A stretch of DNA of 64,000 nt. Source: Cryptomeria japonica (taxonomy: Eukaryota > Streptophyta > Pinopsida > Cupressales > Cupressaceae). The translations under genes were made by a program, and so were the position numbers. Shown here in pieces: positions 10,455 through 22,937 of this stretch (position 1 is the first letter of the stretch; each line of letters starts with the position of its first letter). The notes beneath the pieces are model-generated. The model searched no databases, was not told the origin of the DNA, and saw only the letters and a list, made by a program, of their open reading frames with translations. The DNA is taken from NCBI RefSeq assembly GCF_030272615.1, contig NC_081407.1:155184891-155248890 (forward strand). The letters run 5' to 3'.

Positions 10455-13400
10455 ATGAGTTTTACGACAATAAGCCCTACTTACACTATTCCTGTTAGAC
10501 GAAGCCTTAGAATTAGGTCTTTCCAAGGTGTAATTACCGAGGAGATGGAACCTAATTTGAATGGCCTTTTTAACGAGGACATGGGTAATTCCTCTAATCC
10601 TCTTAATGATGAAGAAGCTCTCCATGAGGTTTCTGTAGAACAACTTTCAAAATTGGATAACCAATTTGATGATTTTCGACAATGGATGTCTCAAGAATAC
10701 CCTGATAGTGAAGCTCTTTCATTAATTGAGGGTCTAAAACGTATGGTTCAAAGTGATAAGAATGGAATTGATATTTTGCGTGGTATTGCACACATTGTGG
10801 ATTTGAATGTGATGCCTATGAAGAGTTCTGCTGAAACTTTAGGTTATACACAACCTCCTACTCAAGTCAATCATTCTATTCCTTTGACGACTTCTATTGC
10901 TAGTATACCTACTTTTACATCAAACATAATGACTACTTCAATACAAGACATTCCCCCTATGATCACCAGTCATGGGGGCAATCCCTCTTCTTCAATCAAC
11001 CCTCTTCCTTCATTCAATCCAACTTCTTCATTCATTCCTTCAATGAGTGTTCCTCTTATATCTCCACAAATGAACATGACGCAAGGGGGCAATTCGTTTA
11101 ATCATTCCATTCCTCCTTGTAGTGTTCCTCCTTTCCAATCATCTCCTATGACTAACTATCATAGTGTCCCACCACCTTACTCTCTACCTTCTTTCAATAA
11201 CATAACACCTCCATCACAATCTAACACGTCTAATATGAACTCTTCGACTGAAGCGACCATTAACAATCTTGCACAAACTGTCTCTTCTTTACAGCAACAA
11301 ATTGCCTCTATGAATCAATCTAAGTTTAGTGTGCCCACATTTGATGTTGCGAGCCCACTTTCTCTTGACATTGTCCGAGCTATTCCCCCTAAACATGTTG
11401 AAATCCTGCATTTGGAGCTTTATAATGGTAAAGGTGATCCTCTAACACATGTTAAGACCTTTCAAACAATATGTACCGATTTTGCTTATGACCAAAGGTT
11501 GCTTGCAAAACTGTTTACTAGAACATTAAGAGATAAAGCCCTACAATGGTATTGCTCGTTGCCTTCCTATTCTATTTCTTCTTTCGAACAACTTGCAAAT
11601 GCTTTTATTCAACAATTTCAAAACAATATAAGTCCTAAAGTTACTTTGATTGATTTAATGCATTGTAAACAAGGTGTTAAAGAAAAAGTGACTGATTTCA
11701 TTGGTAGATATAAGCATTTGTATGCTCAAATTTCTTTTCCAGTGCCTGACAATGATATTCAAAGAATCTTTATTTCTAATTTACAAAAAGACATTGGAGA
11801 AAAACTCCTGTTTTCTGAGTTTACTTCTTTCCAACAATTGTGCGCAACTCTTCACAATTATCAACTGACTGTGAGTCAAATGGAACAAGCAAATCCTATG
11901 GCTCCGAGTGATAAGGGTGATAGTAGTCAACAACCATTTCCGAAGTTTAAACCAAACAGAGAGTCCATTAAATTCAATGAAAACATCAGCAACAACAATG
12001 TGAATGCAGCATCAGGTGTGCTTTCTATTTCTAAGTTTTTCAAGAAAGAAAGAAAGTTTACTCCTTTGAATGAATCATTGCATAGTATTATGAATAAGTT
12101 ATTGGAACAAAATGTGCTTACCCTTCCTCCTATAAGGCAAATAGATCCTACAAAGATTAATTCGCCCTATTTTGATAACAAATCTTTTTGTCAATTTCAT
12201 CGTCAACCTGGGCATGATACTGAAAAATGTTTTGCTTTAAAGGGTAGAATTCAAGATTTGATTGATAATAATACTATCTCTGTTTCTGGTGTGAATGATA
12301 AAGGCAACACATCTGTAGCTCCTCCAAACCAAAATCTTAAGATTTTTACTGATCCATTGCCTTCTCATACCTCTAATGCGATTGATACTACTGATTCCTC
12401 TGTCTCACCTGATGATCTTGTGGCTATGACTCCTAATTTGATTAACTTTGTTGAGTAGCAGAAAATCCCTAAAGAACCTTCCATCACATTTGATTCCAAT
12501 GAAACTATCAGGGCACCTGATGGTCCTTTATATATAGTTGCAAAAGTCAAGAATACACCTTGTCGTGGAGTGCTTATTGATCCTTCGTGCATGGTTAATA
12601 TTATTACTGAAGAATTTCTTTTTACTTTGCAATTGAATCAAGTGATCTATGACAAAACAAGTGTGGTTGTGAAATTATTTGATGCATTTTCTTCTCCTGC
12701 AATTGGTTCTATTACATTACCTATTGAGGTCCATAACAAATCCCTTGATGTGGACTTTGCTATTATTCCATCATTCAAACAATTTCGTGTGAAGCTAGGC
12801 TATCCTTGGCTATCTTCCATGAAAGCTATTGCTTCTCCTATTCACAAGTGTTTGAAATTTCCCCATAATGGTGAAGTTGTTACTATCAATCATAGTCTCT
12901 TTAAACCAGCGGAAAGAACTTCTAGCATTCCTATTGATTACTTTTGGCCTAAACAATTCCAATCTCTTCCTCCGCGAAGTGATCATCTTTTCAAATCTTA
13001 TCAAAAGTGGAAAAAAGATATGATCCTATCTCTAAGTGAACCTAGAACACCCAAACTTGATATTCTTATCGTTCTTGAGAAGGAAGTTCTTCCTTTGAAA
13101 GATAAAACCAATGTCTTTCCTCAAGAAGATTCCCAACCCATCCCTATGGATGTGACTATGCCTATATCTAATAAACTTCCTAAAAGTAGACCTATACCTC
13201 CTCGTCATGATGGACTTGCTCTCCTTCCTAAACCAAATATTCCTCCCTTATATGGAGCAGTTCCTCCTCCTTCCTCTTATGGAGAGAAGAGACCTTCCTC
13301 TTCTCCTATTATTCAACCTAAGAGACCACAACCTAAACACCCAAGTGATAAGGATGAGAACATTCCTCCTCCTCAATCTCCTCAACTTCCTACTAAGACT

Positions 13401-13898
13401 AGACGAAATCATTCTGCACGTGAACGCCAACGAAAGCGTCGTCTTAGAGCTCAGGCAGCTGCTTCTCAAACTTTGCAATCCCCAAAAACACCTTCAGCTA
13501 GTATTATTCCATTTTCTCCTCAGCCGACAATTGAGCCAAAATCTCCTAAACATAAGATGCATGATGGTCTTGATCTTGTGCGAGTTAAAGATCCTATTTT
13601 TATAAATCTCGATGATGATATAGATGAAAATGTTATTCATGATGAAAATGTTACTCCTGTTCATTCTGATAGTGAATATGAATATGTTGATGTTGATAAC
13701 CATTTATCTAACGCATTTTCTAAAGCACTTATCCTAGCTCCTAGACAAGAACAACGTGGCTCGGAACATGAACATAGCCCTTGTTTGGATCTTGTGATAG
13801 CTCCATCTGCTGTGTTGGATGTTCCTCCTCTAGCGTGTTTCCTACCTTCCTGAAATATTGATCAGCAAGATTGGGGGGTAGATGACGTGCTAGACTAG
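10455..13898 (+). pseudogene. gag: Gag/protease-like polyprotein, copy 2 (nearly intact)
   Basis: One frame runs from ATG 10455 to TAG 13896-13898, about 1147 codons. It is interrupted by TAG 12456-12458 (CAG in copy 1) and TGA 13851-13853 (CGA in copy 1). Residues about 1-300 are Ser/Pro/Thr-rich. About 313-470 match the plant retrotransposon Gag core. About 578-592 form a knuckle, C-X2-H-X4-H-X4-C (CQFHRQPGHDTEKC). About 690-800 resemble a retropepsin, with LIDPSCMVNI in place of the usual Asp-Ser/Thr/Gly-Gly motif and a conserved LGYPWL near the end. The rest is Pro-rich, then basic (ARERQRKRRLRAQ), then acidic. The catalytic Asp is present but the following Gly is lost, so protease activity is doubtful. 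Confidence 0.88.
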
Positions 13899-14639
13899 TT
13901 TCATTAGCATAGCAGATTCTCTCCTCCTCTCTTTTGTTACTTCTTCTATGTGTTATTCTCATTCTTCTATTTGTTGTCCTTAGTGTTGCCTACTTGAGGA
14001 TGATGCAAAGCATTGAGATCTCTTTTGGTCCCTCTCATGTTGACTCAAAAGACACATGTGTTCCCTTCTTCTAGGTGACCTTCCTTGATTGGGGAATGAG
14101 GAACAATTATGCATACATACATATGATATACATGAATTATCATACAGCATACTGATCCCGAGGAAAGTGAAGTCACCTTGTGCTTTGTATTCTGTGTCTA
14201 TTATCCTTGGGCTTATCTCACACTTGGGGGCTAAATCCTTGTGATAACGTGCTCCTTTTTCATTTCTTATATGTATCACTACCTTAAAGCAATCACCCCC
14301 GGTGAGGCGTGTGCGATTGCTTTAACGTAGGGGGGCATACATCCCATCCATATCTTTTCAAGATACTTGAAAATTTCTTGACAAATTTAGCTTTGCCTTG
14401 AAAATTTTTGATATCTTTCTTGCATGACTCATAGTGAGCGAACCTTACTACTGACAGTCATGGTTCTCCCTCGTGATCTTCCCTTTTACTTTGTCAATCG
14501 AATTCGTAAGATCCTTAGTCCACTGGGGGCTTGGTGTATCTTGCCTCCTTGACGTGGTGAAAGTTTTTCAATGTTGTTTCCTTGTACTTTACCAGAAGTA
14601 TGAGCGTACGCTTGTACTCCCTCTAAAGTGGGGGCTAAA
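13899..14639 (+). other. 3' non-coding region and polypurine tract, copy 2
   Basis: No coding pattern is visible. A perfect 11-bp stem, TTAAAGCAATC (14284-14294) with GATTGCTTTAA (14315-14325), encloses a 20-base loop. The polypurine tract AAAGTGGGGGCTAAA is at 14625-14639, abutting the LTR. Confidence 0.75.
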
Positions 14640-15861
14640 TGTAGCGTCCTAAAATTGTGACACTTGCAATTTCGACTGCATTTGGGTCTTCACGATGGCG
14701 ATGCAACACGGAACCTGAATGGAGACCCCGAAACTTGTTCACGACACCAAAAACTGCATTTTTCAGCACCCTGGCCTGATCCTCCTTGCACCCTGCTGTC
14801 CCGGGAGGTGGGACCATGGCGCCCAGTGCCCTGGTCCTTTAGGACTAGGGCGCCCAGTACCCTGGTCCCTGGCCCTATTTTGGGCCCGGTCTCTTATGAG
14901 GCTTCGGGTCTTTAAGTTTGCAAATTGGAAAATACGGTTGCTATGTCGGCCCAAGGTCGGAAAAATCAGTCTATCAGCCCTAATTGACAAGTATATAAAC
15001 TACATTTCCTCTCCCATTTTGGTAGATGGAAAAAAGGCGGAAACGATATTCAAACATTCAAGCATTCAAGCATTCAAGCACTCAAGCATTCCTTCAAGCA
15101 ATTGAGCGTTCTAAGTCTCCATTCAAGGCTCAGTGTTGCATTCAAGGCAAGGATTCAACCATTGAAGAGGAGATCACATACAACATACAACATACTACAT
15201 ACATTACACCTTCGCATGTAAGAATACAAACATTCTTACAACAAGGTATCAGTACTTGTTTACATTACAAACATTTACATTTACAGCATTCTCATTTCTT
15301 GGTTAATTCCAAAACTGGGGTTTGACCTAAAGGCAAACCCCTCATCCCTAACCCCCCAATCGTCCTCTCTTTTCTGTGTGTAGGTTACAGGTACGCGGCT
15401 GTTATTGAAGATCTGGAATCCTTGTGCAGAGACGAACAGATCCCCCTTCATTTCACGGATTTTTCGGAGGACCGTGTGCACGTCGGGCGCTATCGTCCCA
15501 TCAACTTTTGCTCAAATTTGCAGAACAGCACCGTCTCGACATTTTACTGCTAATTCCAGGTCCGCAGCTTCATCCTATACCCCTATCTCTGTTTATAAGC
15601 GAATCTTTCCTACTTTACATGCATTCCTAGTTCAATCTTTCTACATTCTTTACAAAAGAGGGTATCCTTGATGTCACAACCCTTGAAACTCATATAGAAT
15701 CCAATCTTGCATTGCGTGGGATTGGATCTTGTGGGTTTCAACCCCTCTTTTGAATGTAAAGTCTCCCCTAAGTGAAAACCATCAACCCTAGTGACTCTCC
15801 CTTCTCTCTCCTTGGAGTTGGGGAGGGGAGAACGACTAGGGTTCGATTTTTCCGCTTTACA
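14640..15861 (+). repeat. 3' LTR of copy 2, 1222 bp
   Basis: It begins TGTAGCGTCC and ends CGCTTTACA. It differs from 8015-9267 by scattered substitutions and one 31-bp unit fewer in the GC-rich minisatellite (14811-14872). It has a TATA box at 14992-14999. It passes directly into satellite sequence at 15862. Confidence 0.92.
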
Positions 15862-16110
15862 TGTCCTAAGGGGTCATATGGTGTCATAAGGGGTCATGTT
15901 GTGTACTAGGATGTTAAAAGGGGCCATATGGTGTCCTAAGGGGCCATATGGGTTCCTAAGGGGTCAGGCATGTGTTAGAACACCATATGACCCCTTAGAA
16001 TACTACATGACCCCTGAAGACACCATATGACCCATTAGGACATCATATTGTCCTAAGGGGTCATATGGTATCATGAGGGGTCACATGGTGTTGTTAGGGG
16101 TCATAAGGGA
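15862..16110. repeat. Satellite segment right of the retroelement
   Basis: Same family as 895-3005, including the CATGTGTTAGAACACC marker near 15969. Its presence on both sides of the retroelement indicates insertion or recombination within a satellite array. Confidence 0.88.
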
Positions 16111-16835
16111 TATTATCCCATTCTTTCCTTCTCTCCCTCCCTATTCCTTTATCTTTCTCTCTCAAGTCTCTCTCTTTCCCTCCCCATCTTTCTCTCCCTC
16201 TATTTCCCTCTCTCCCTCTCACCCTCTCTCTTTCCCTCTTTCCCTCTCAAGTCTCTCTCTATCTCTCTTTCCCTCTCTCCCTCTGCTTCCCCTTCCCTTT
16301 GCACCTCTCTCTCTCAGGTGTCTTTGTCCCATTCTCTCCATCCCTCTCTCTCTCATAATCCCTCCATCAACCTCTCAGGTCTCTCTATATCTCCCCCACT
16401 CCCTCTCTCTCTCTCTCCCCCCTCTCTCACATGTCTCTTTCCCATTGTTTCCCTCTCTCCCTCCCCATCCCCATCCCTTTCTCTTTCTCTCTCAAGTCTC
16501 TCTCTCTTTCCCTCCCTTTTTCTCCCCCCCTCTCTTTCCCTCTTTCCCTCTCTCCCTCTTTCCCTCTCTATTTCTATCTTTCCCTCTCTCCCTCTTTCCC
16601 TCTCTATTTCCATCTTTCCCTCTCAAGTCTCTCTCTATCCCTCTCTTCCTCTCTTTCACTCTCTCCCTTCTCCTCACCCTCCCTTTGACCCTCTCTCTCT
16701 CTCTCAAGTGTCTCTCTCTCATTCTCTCCACCCCCCCTCCATTTCTATTTTTCTCAAATATATCTCTCTCTCTTTCCCTCTCTCTCTCCCACTCACTTTA
16801 TCTTTCTCTTTCTCTTTCAAGTCTCTCTCCCACTC

Positions 16836-16880
<45 letters not shown>

Positions 16881-17014
16881 CTCTATCTTCACTCTCCCTC
16901 TCTCCCTTGCATTATTTTCCTCTCTCCCTTTCTCTCCCTCTATCTCTCTCTCCCATTCTCTCTCTCTCTCAAGTGTCTCTCCTATTCTCTCCCTCTTCCT
17001 ATCTCTCCATGCAC

Positions 17015-17085
<71 letters not shown>

Positions 17086-17265
17086 ATTATCTCCCTCTCT
17101 ATTTCTCTCTCAATTATCTCTTTCCCTATAACACTCTTTCTTTCTCTCTCAAGTATCTCTCCCCCTCACCCTCTCTTTCTCTCTCAAGTATCTCTCCATC
17201 TCTTTCCCTCTCTCCTTCCCCCACCTTCTCTCTTCAATCTCCCTCTCCCTCCCAAGCTTAACCTA
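16111..17265. repeat. CT-rich low-complexity block
   Basis: Pyrimidine-rich plus strand with TCTCTCAAGTCTCTCTCT-like motifs repeated about every 50-100 bases, and a (CA)n run at about 17060-17086. Long Ser/Leu/Pro frames (for example 16073-17131) and Arg/Glu frames on the other strand are composition artefacts. Confidence 0.9.
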
Positions 17266-17386
17266 AGAAAGAGAGACCTAAGTGAGATAGAGACCTAAGA
17301 GAGAGAGAGAGCCTGAGTGAGAGGGAGGAAGGGATGGAAAATAAATAAGATACCAAAGAGAGAGCCCAAGTGAGAGAGATGGAATA

Positions 17387-17435
<49 letters not shown>

Positions 17436-17458
17436 CAAGTGAGAGAGGAGGGAGAAAG
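17266..17458. repeat. GA-rich block (strand switch)
   Basis: The purine-rich plus strand begins after CCCAAGCTTAACC and includes a (GA)n run at about 17391-17432. It is flanked by CT-rich DNA on both sides and can pair with either neighbour. Confidence 0.88.
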
Positions 17459-18246
<788 letters not shown>

Positions 18247-18475
18247 CACAAAGAGGGAGAGAGAGAGAGAGAGAGAGAGAGGTAAAGAGAGGGATGGAGG
18301 GAGGAAGGTGGGTGTTAAGGGGGAGGCTAGAGGGAGAGAAAACCCAAGTGTAAGAGAGGGAGGGAGGAAGATAGAGGTAGATACCTAAGAGAGAGAGAGA
18401 GAGAGGTAAGGGTTGAGGATGAGAGAGAGAGAGGAGGAATGTAGAGAAAGAGGAGAGACCAAAGAGGGAATGTTG
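18247..18475. repeat. GA-rich block next to copia relic
   Basis: The plus strand becomes purine-rich again (GAGAGAGAG runs) and ends at about 18475. No 3' LTR of the neighbouring copia relic is found beyond it, so the relic's 3' end was lost at or near this junction. Confidence 0.85.
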
Positions 18476-18839
18476 ATACAAGCATGTTGAACTAAAATTT
18501 AACTAAGTTTGAAATTTATGTGAATTCTCTAAAAACTAGAATCTGCATTATAACTCCTAGAGATTTGAAACCACTCTCAAAGATCCTGACAATAAATACA
18601 TAAAATATAACTTAAAGTATAAGTCACATTTTGACTCATACTTAAATGTTATATTTTATGTATATATTCAGAGATAGAGGAAGTGACAAAGAAGGAAAAA
18701 TTGTAGTTTCAAAATTCAAGATGCATTTTACAAAATGCAAATGCATTTGCCGTACGCCAAATTTGGCATGCACAAAAGGGCTTGATGGGGTCCAAAAATA
18801 AATTGGCATCTTTTTGGTCCCCCATCTTGGGGCACTCGC
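18476..18839. other. Spacer containing a GCCAAATTTGGC repeat
   Basis: AT-rich, non-coding. At about 18740-18840 it carries ACGCCAAATTTGGCATGC and related GCCAAAT words similar to 730-860. The copia reverse transcriptase similarity stops at its right edge, so this piece may be a secondary insertion or the breakpoint filler. Confidence 0.5.
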
Positions 18840-21370
18840 CAAATCCATGATATTAAACCTTTTAAAAATGTCATTTGCATAATTAGATTGAGAAATGAAT
18901 ATACCTTTATCATTTTGATTTACTTCAATGTCAAGAAAGTACTTCATTAAACCCAAATCACTCATCTCAAATTCCTTCTTCATAGCTAATTTGAACATGT
19001 CAATTGCTAGATCACTAGTGAATATCAAATCATGAAGATATAAACAAACAATTATGATCTCACCTTGTTCATTCATGTTGGTATACAATGTATGCTCACT
19101 GTTGCACCTATTGAAAACCTTTTACAAAAGATAAGATTCAATTCTACTATACCATATCCTTGGGGCTTGTTTAAGTCCATAAAGTTCCTTGTTGAGATTG
19201 TAAACTTTGTTTTCATGACCCAAAATCTCGTACCTAGGTAGCTACTCCACATATACCTCTTCTTCTAATATTCCATTTAGGAAAGTTGGTTTCACATCCA
19301 TTTGATATGTTGCCCACTTTTTTTGAGTTGTTATGGCTAACATTATTCTCATAGTGTCTAAACATGCCACTGGTGCAAATGTCTCATTGAGTCTACCCCG
19401 AGTTGTTGTGAATAACCTTTTTCTACAAGTCTTGCCTTGCATCTTTGCACATCTCCATTTGAATTCAATTTTGTTTTTTAAACCCTCTTCACTCCTATCA
19501 CTTCTTTTCCTTGTGGAAGACTAACTAACTCCCATGTTTTATTCTTTTCAATAGTATCTATTTCTTCATCTATTGTTTGCACCCATTTTTTTCTTTAATT
19601 GCATCTTCAAAATGAATACGATCTTTAATATGTGAATATAAAGCAAAAAGAGAAGTCAAACCTACATTATTTCCACCTTCATTTTGCTCATAAATCTCTC
19701 TTAAACTTCTGATTTTTTGTCTTCTTAAGCTTACTAGTGTGGGGTTTGACATGTCACTTGAGCTTATAGAATGTGGACTTGATGGTCCAACACCAAGAAT
19801 ACCAACTCAAGATGGTGTTTGTTGCATATTTGATAGAGTATTTTCTTGAGTGTGTGGGGATGTCCTTATGCTTGATGATGGTTTCTTTTGACCACTTTTT
19901 TGACCTTGAATGGGTGTGGAAGGAGTCACATTTGGAGTACTTGCTGGTATAAAATATTCATTTTCTTCTTGTGGTAAGTTGGCTGCAATATTGATTGTTT
20001 TATCCATACATGCTTCATTTTCTACAAATTGCTCATCTCTGTTGATTATAACCTTTTTGTTGATTGTATTGTATAACTTGTAATCCTTGGATTCATCACT
20101 ATATCCCACACATATACATTTTTCTCCTTTTTTTTCTAACTTTCTTCTCAATTCATGTGAGACATGTGCATATTCCACACATCCAAATACTCTCATATGA
20201 GAAAAATTATGTTTTCTTCCACTCCATGCTTCTTTCATAATCATATAGATGACACTTTTAGTAGGACATCTATTAATTATGCATGTTGCACATGCTACAG
20301 CTTCAACCCAATATTCATTTGACAAATGTTTTTCTTTCAACATGCTTCTTGTCATTTCCATTATTGTACTATTTTTCCTTTCAGCTACACCATTTTGTTG
20401 AGGGGTATACCTTGTAGTGGATTGTTTGTGGATTCCATGGTCTTTGCAAATTTTTATGAAGTCATTTTAAATATACTCACCACCTCTATCTATTCTCAAT
20501 GATTTGATGTGATTCCCACTTGGCTTCTCAACAAGAGCTTTGAAATGACGAAAATAATCAAACACAACATGCTTATGTTTTAGAAAGTAGACCCATATAT
20601 TTCTTGTGAAGTCATTAATGAATGTCAAGAAGTACACCAATTGGGGGTATTTGCATTGGTCCACACAAATATGAATGAACAATCTCCAATGGTTTGTTTG
20701 CCCTTATTGACTTTCCTACTGAAAATGATTCTTTATGTTGTTTACCGAAAATGCAACCTTCACATATTCTATCTAATTTTTTCTATTAGTGGAAACCCCT
20801 TCACCATTCTTTTCTTCTGCAATAAATTTAAGCCTCCAAAATTTAGATGCCATAACCAATTTTCATCCTTAATTTCAGCTTGATAAATTACTTGGAGGAC
20901 TACAACTTTTTCTTCACGCACTTGTGGTTTCATTGAGGGTGTTCATAAGAAAGCTCTACCTTCAAACTTGGTTTTATTCTTAGGGTAAACATTCTATTGC
21001 TAGTCATCTAGATCTTGGCTATAAGCTAATTCCTTGGAAATTTGTCTAATATTGTGCATTCTTTGTTCTTGAAAAATATTCTAGACCCCTTTTGATTGAG
21101 CTGCCCTATACTCATTAAGTTATGTTTCAGACCTGGGACAAAATACACATCTAAAATATAATTTTTCTCCCCCTTTTTTGTTAGAATGTTGACACTTCTT
21201 TTACCCATAATTGATTTACTTTGTTGTCTTCCCAATGTTACATCTGATTTCACACTCTCATCCAAACTTGAAAACATTTCTAAATTTCCATTCATATGAT
21301 TGTTGCAACTTGAGTCTAAAAACCACATGTGTTTCTCACTTTCTTGTGCAACATTACAAGCTATGAACAT
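18840..21370 (-). pseudogene. pol: Copia relic 1 pol (protease, integrase, RT) pseudogene
   Basis: Protease: 21370-21026, with WFLDSSCNNHM where copia proteases have Asp-Ser-Gly. Integrase: zinc-binding region near 20900-20740, then core residues about 20682-20467 ending RIDRGGEYI before an in-frame TAA, resuming with the NGVAERKN glutamate block near 20380-20355 and extending to 19807. Reverse transcriptase: YQMDVKPTFLNG near 19280 and VCLYLHDLIFT near 19045, where YVDD is expected. The YLHD substitution removes the catalytic aspartate pair. Similarity ends after FKRFNIMD near 18845. Confidence 0.85.
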
Positions 21371-21373
21371 GTC

Positions 21374-22293
21374 CTAATTTAGAATTTTTTTTGTAAAGTT
21401 TACACTTTGTTGCCTAGAATCGTATTGCTTCTTTCTACATTCATTTAAGTAATGCCCAAATTTCTTGCAATAATGACATTGAACTGGAGATTTGGCATAC
21501 CTTTGACTTTGTGGTTGATTTTGGTTGCTACCTCTTCCACTTGAGTTTGATGGTCTACTTCTTCCATCTCTATGTGAATTTCTTCCTCTACCTCTGAAAT
21601 TTGTTCTTCCCCTACCTCTAACATAGTTGATTGAGACTTGTGTCTTGAATGTATTCTCCAAATTTGAATGTGTTGACCTACTAAGCCTATGCTCATGAGA
21701 AATGAGTTATGCATGAAGCTCATCCACTAAAAATTGTGAGAGATTCTTTGTCTCTTCTATGGCCACCACAATAGATTCAAATCTTGTAGACAAACTTCTC
21801 AAAATATTTTCAACCACTCTCCTCTCTTCAATAATTTCACCTTGTGATCTGATTTGGTTTACTAGTTCAATATTTTGAGTGAAGAATGAGTCTATTTTAT
21901 TTGATTCTTTTATATATATATTATCTCAAAATCTCTTCTTAGCATTTGCAACTTAGCTATTTTCACCTTTTCCATTCATTGATAGGTTGTTTGAAGAATG
22001 TCTCATGCTTGTTTTGACTTTTTTGTTGCTTGAATCCTTGGGAAAATGATCTCATGCACTCCTTGAAAGATAAAAAAGAGAACTTTTGAACCTTTCTTCC
22101 TATTATCCTTCAATATATATCTCTCTTATTAAGTTAATGCATATATTGGTTTTGTGTAGCTATTCTTGAAACAAACTCCCATAAATACTGTGAACAAAAT
22201 AATGCCTTCATTGTGATTACCTAGTAATCATATTTTTTTCCCATTGAACTGTGGGATATGTGGATTTAACAAACTTGTGCTTGGAGCTGTCAT
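21374..22293 (-). pseudogene. gag: Copia relic 1 gag pseudogene
   Basis: Start ATG at 22293-22291 (MTAPSTSLLNPHIPQFNGK), 82 bases inside the PBS. It has a frameshift after FNGKK and several stops. The middle part (about 21905-21725) reads as the conserved copia Gag helix block, including VVENILRSLS and IEETKNLSQF. The C-terminus is Arg/Gly-rich with a classic CX2CX4HX4C knuckle (CHYCKKFGHYLNEC) near 21480-21440. Confidence 0.82.
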
Positions 22294-22374
22294 GGTTTGT
22301 CTACAAATATCTTTTTTGAAAAACCCTTTTAACTCCTTGAAAATATTTAAAAATATCCAACACACTAACCTTCA

Positions 22375-22386
22375 GCTCGGATACCA
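22375..22386 (-). promoter_or_regulatory. Primer-binding site, copia relic 1
   Basis: On the minus strand the sequence is TGGTATCCGAGC, two mismatches from the canonical initiator-Met PBS TGGTATCAGAGC, placed two bases after the LTR end. Confidence 0.8.
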
Positions 22387-22388
22387 CT

Positions 22389-22937
22389 TGTGAGAGAGAG
22401 GCAGAGGACAAATAATAACAGATAAAACAAATAACAGAGAGATATAGTTGAAACAAGACAAAGAAAGTAAGTTTTTATGCTGCAAAAATTACATATATTC
22501 ATCTATAAAAAGACAAGTATTCTTATTTGAAAAGAGATCTACTGCTCTTTATGGTTGATAACAACCACACTCATTTTTTTCCTATTTTTTTCATACATTT
22601 ATATTACTAAGACTGCCCTATTTTTATATATATTTTATCTATTGCTGCAATCAGAACTTCTAGACTCTTCCTTCATATTTTATTCAAAAATGCCTCCATA
22701 TTCCTTTTATATGAGCCTAGCAAAATAGAGGATAGCATTAACAAAGGTATTAAATACACTGACTATTATGTGCATAAAAAATTTACAAAGAAGATTATGA
22801 ACTGGTTTATTTTTCAAAAGGACTATCTTGCAGCATGGAAGCCCATACTTATGTGATGGTGGAGAAGAAATTACAGCAAAAATGTGCTACAAAGGAGTAC
22901 AAGAGTAAATGATGTTAGTTGGTGATTAATTCCAACA
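22389..22937 (-). repeat. 5' LTR of copia relic 1 (549 bp)
   Basis: On the minus strand it starts TGTTGGAATTAATC, typical of plant copia LTRs, and ends CTCTCTCACA just before the PBS. A TATA-like ATATAAAA lies at about 22704-22713 (minus). No second copy exists in the window, so the left boundary rests on the terminal motif only. Confidence 0.7.

Larger units (their letters stand above)
8015..15861 (+). mobile_element. Gag-only LTR retrotransposon, copy 2 (LTR to LTR, TR-GAG type)
   Basis: The layout is LTR (8015-9267), PBS, 1.17-kb leader, one long reading frame (10455-13898), 0.73-kb 3' region, polypurine tract and LTR (14640-15861), 7847 bp in all. The coding part holds a Ty3-type Gag, a Cys/His knuckle and a degenerate aspartic-protease domain but no RT, RNase H or integrase. 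The internal region has no large gap relative to copy 1, so the absence of pol is a property of the family. This fits non-autonomous elements that retain GAG (the TR-GAG class described in plants). The bases flanking the two outer ends do not form a target-site duplication, as expected if recombination created the array. Confidence 0.85.
18840..22937 (-). mobile_element. Ty1/copia relic 1 (one LTR, 3' truncated)
   Basis: Read on the minus strand, the order is LTR (22937-22389), PBS, gag, protease, integrase and reverse transcriptase, the Ty1/copia order. The element stops inside the reverse transcriptase at about 18840; RNase H, polypurine tract and 3' LTR are absent. Several frameshifts and stops plus loss of catalytic residues show it is dead. 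It lies directly left of a second, better preserved copia element. Confidence 0.88.

Noticed and set aside
13207-13605. 132-codon frame inside the gag-like gene, also at 6581-6979
   Set aside because: It is the +1 shadow of the Pro-rich part of the polyprotein; Leu-rich because of the shifted CCT/CTT codons.
16353-17087. Minus-strand Arg/Glu-rich frames opposite CT tracts
   Set aside because: Reverse complement of (CT)n gives Arg-Glu repeats; no gene signals.
16073-17298. Long open frames of Ser/Leu/Pro (up to 352 codons), with similar ones at 2971-3568, 17585-18388 and 41821-42328
   Set aside because: They arise from CT-rich low-complexity DNA; all three frames are open and no domain is present.
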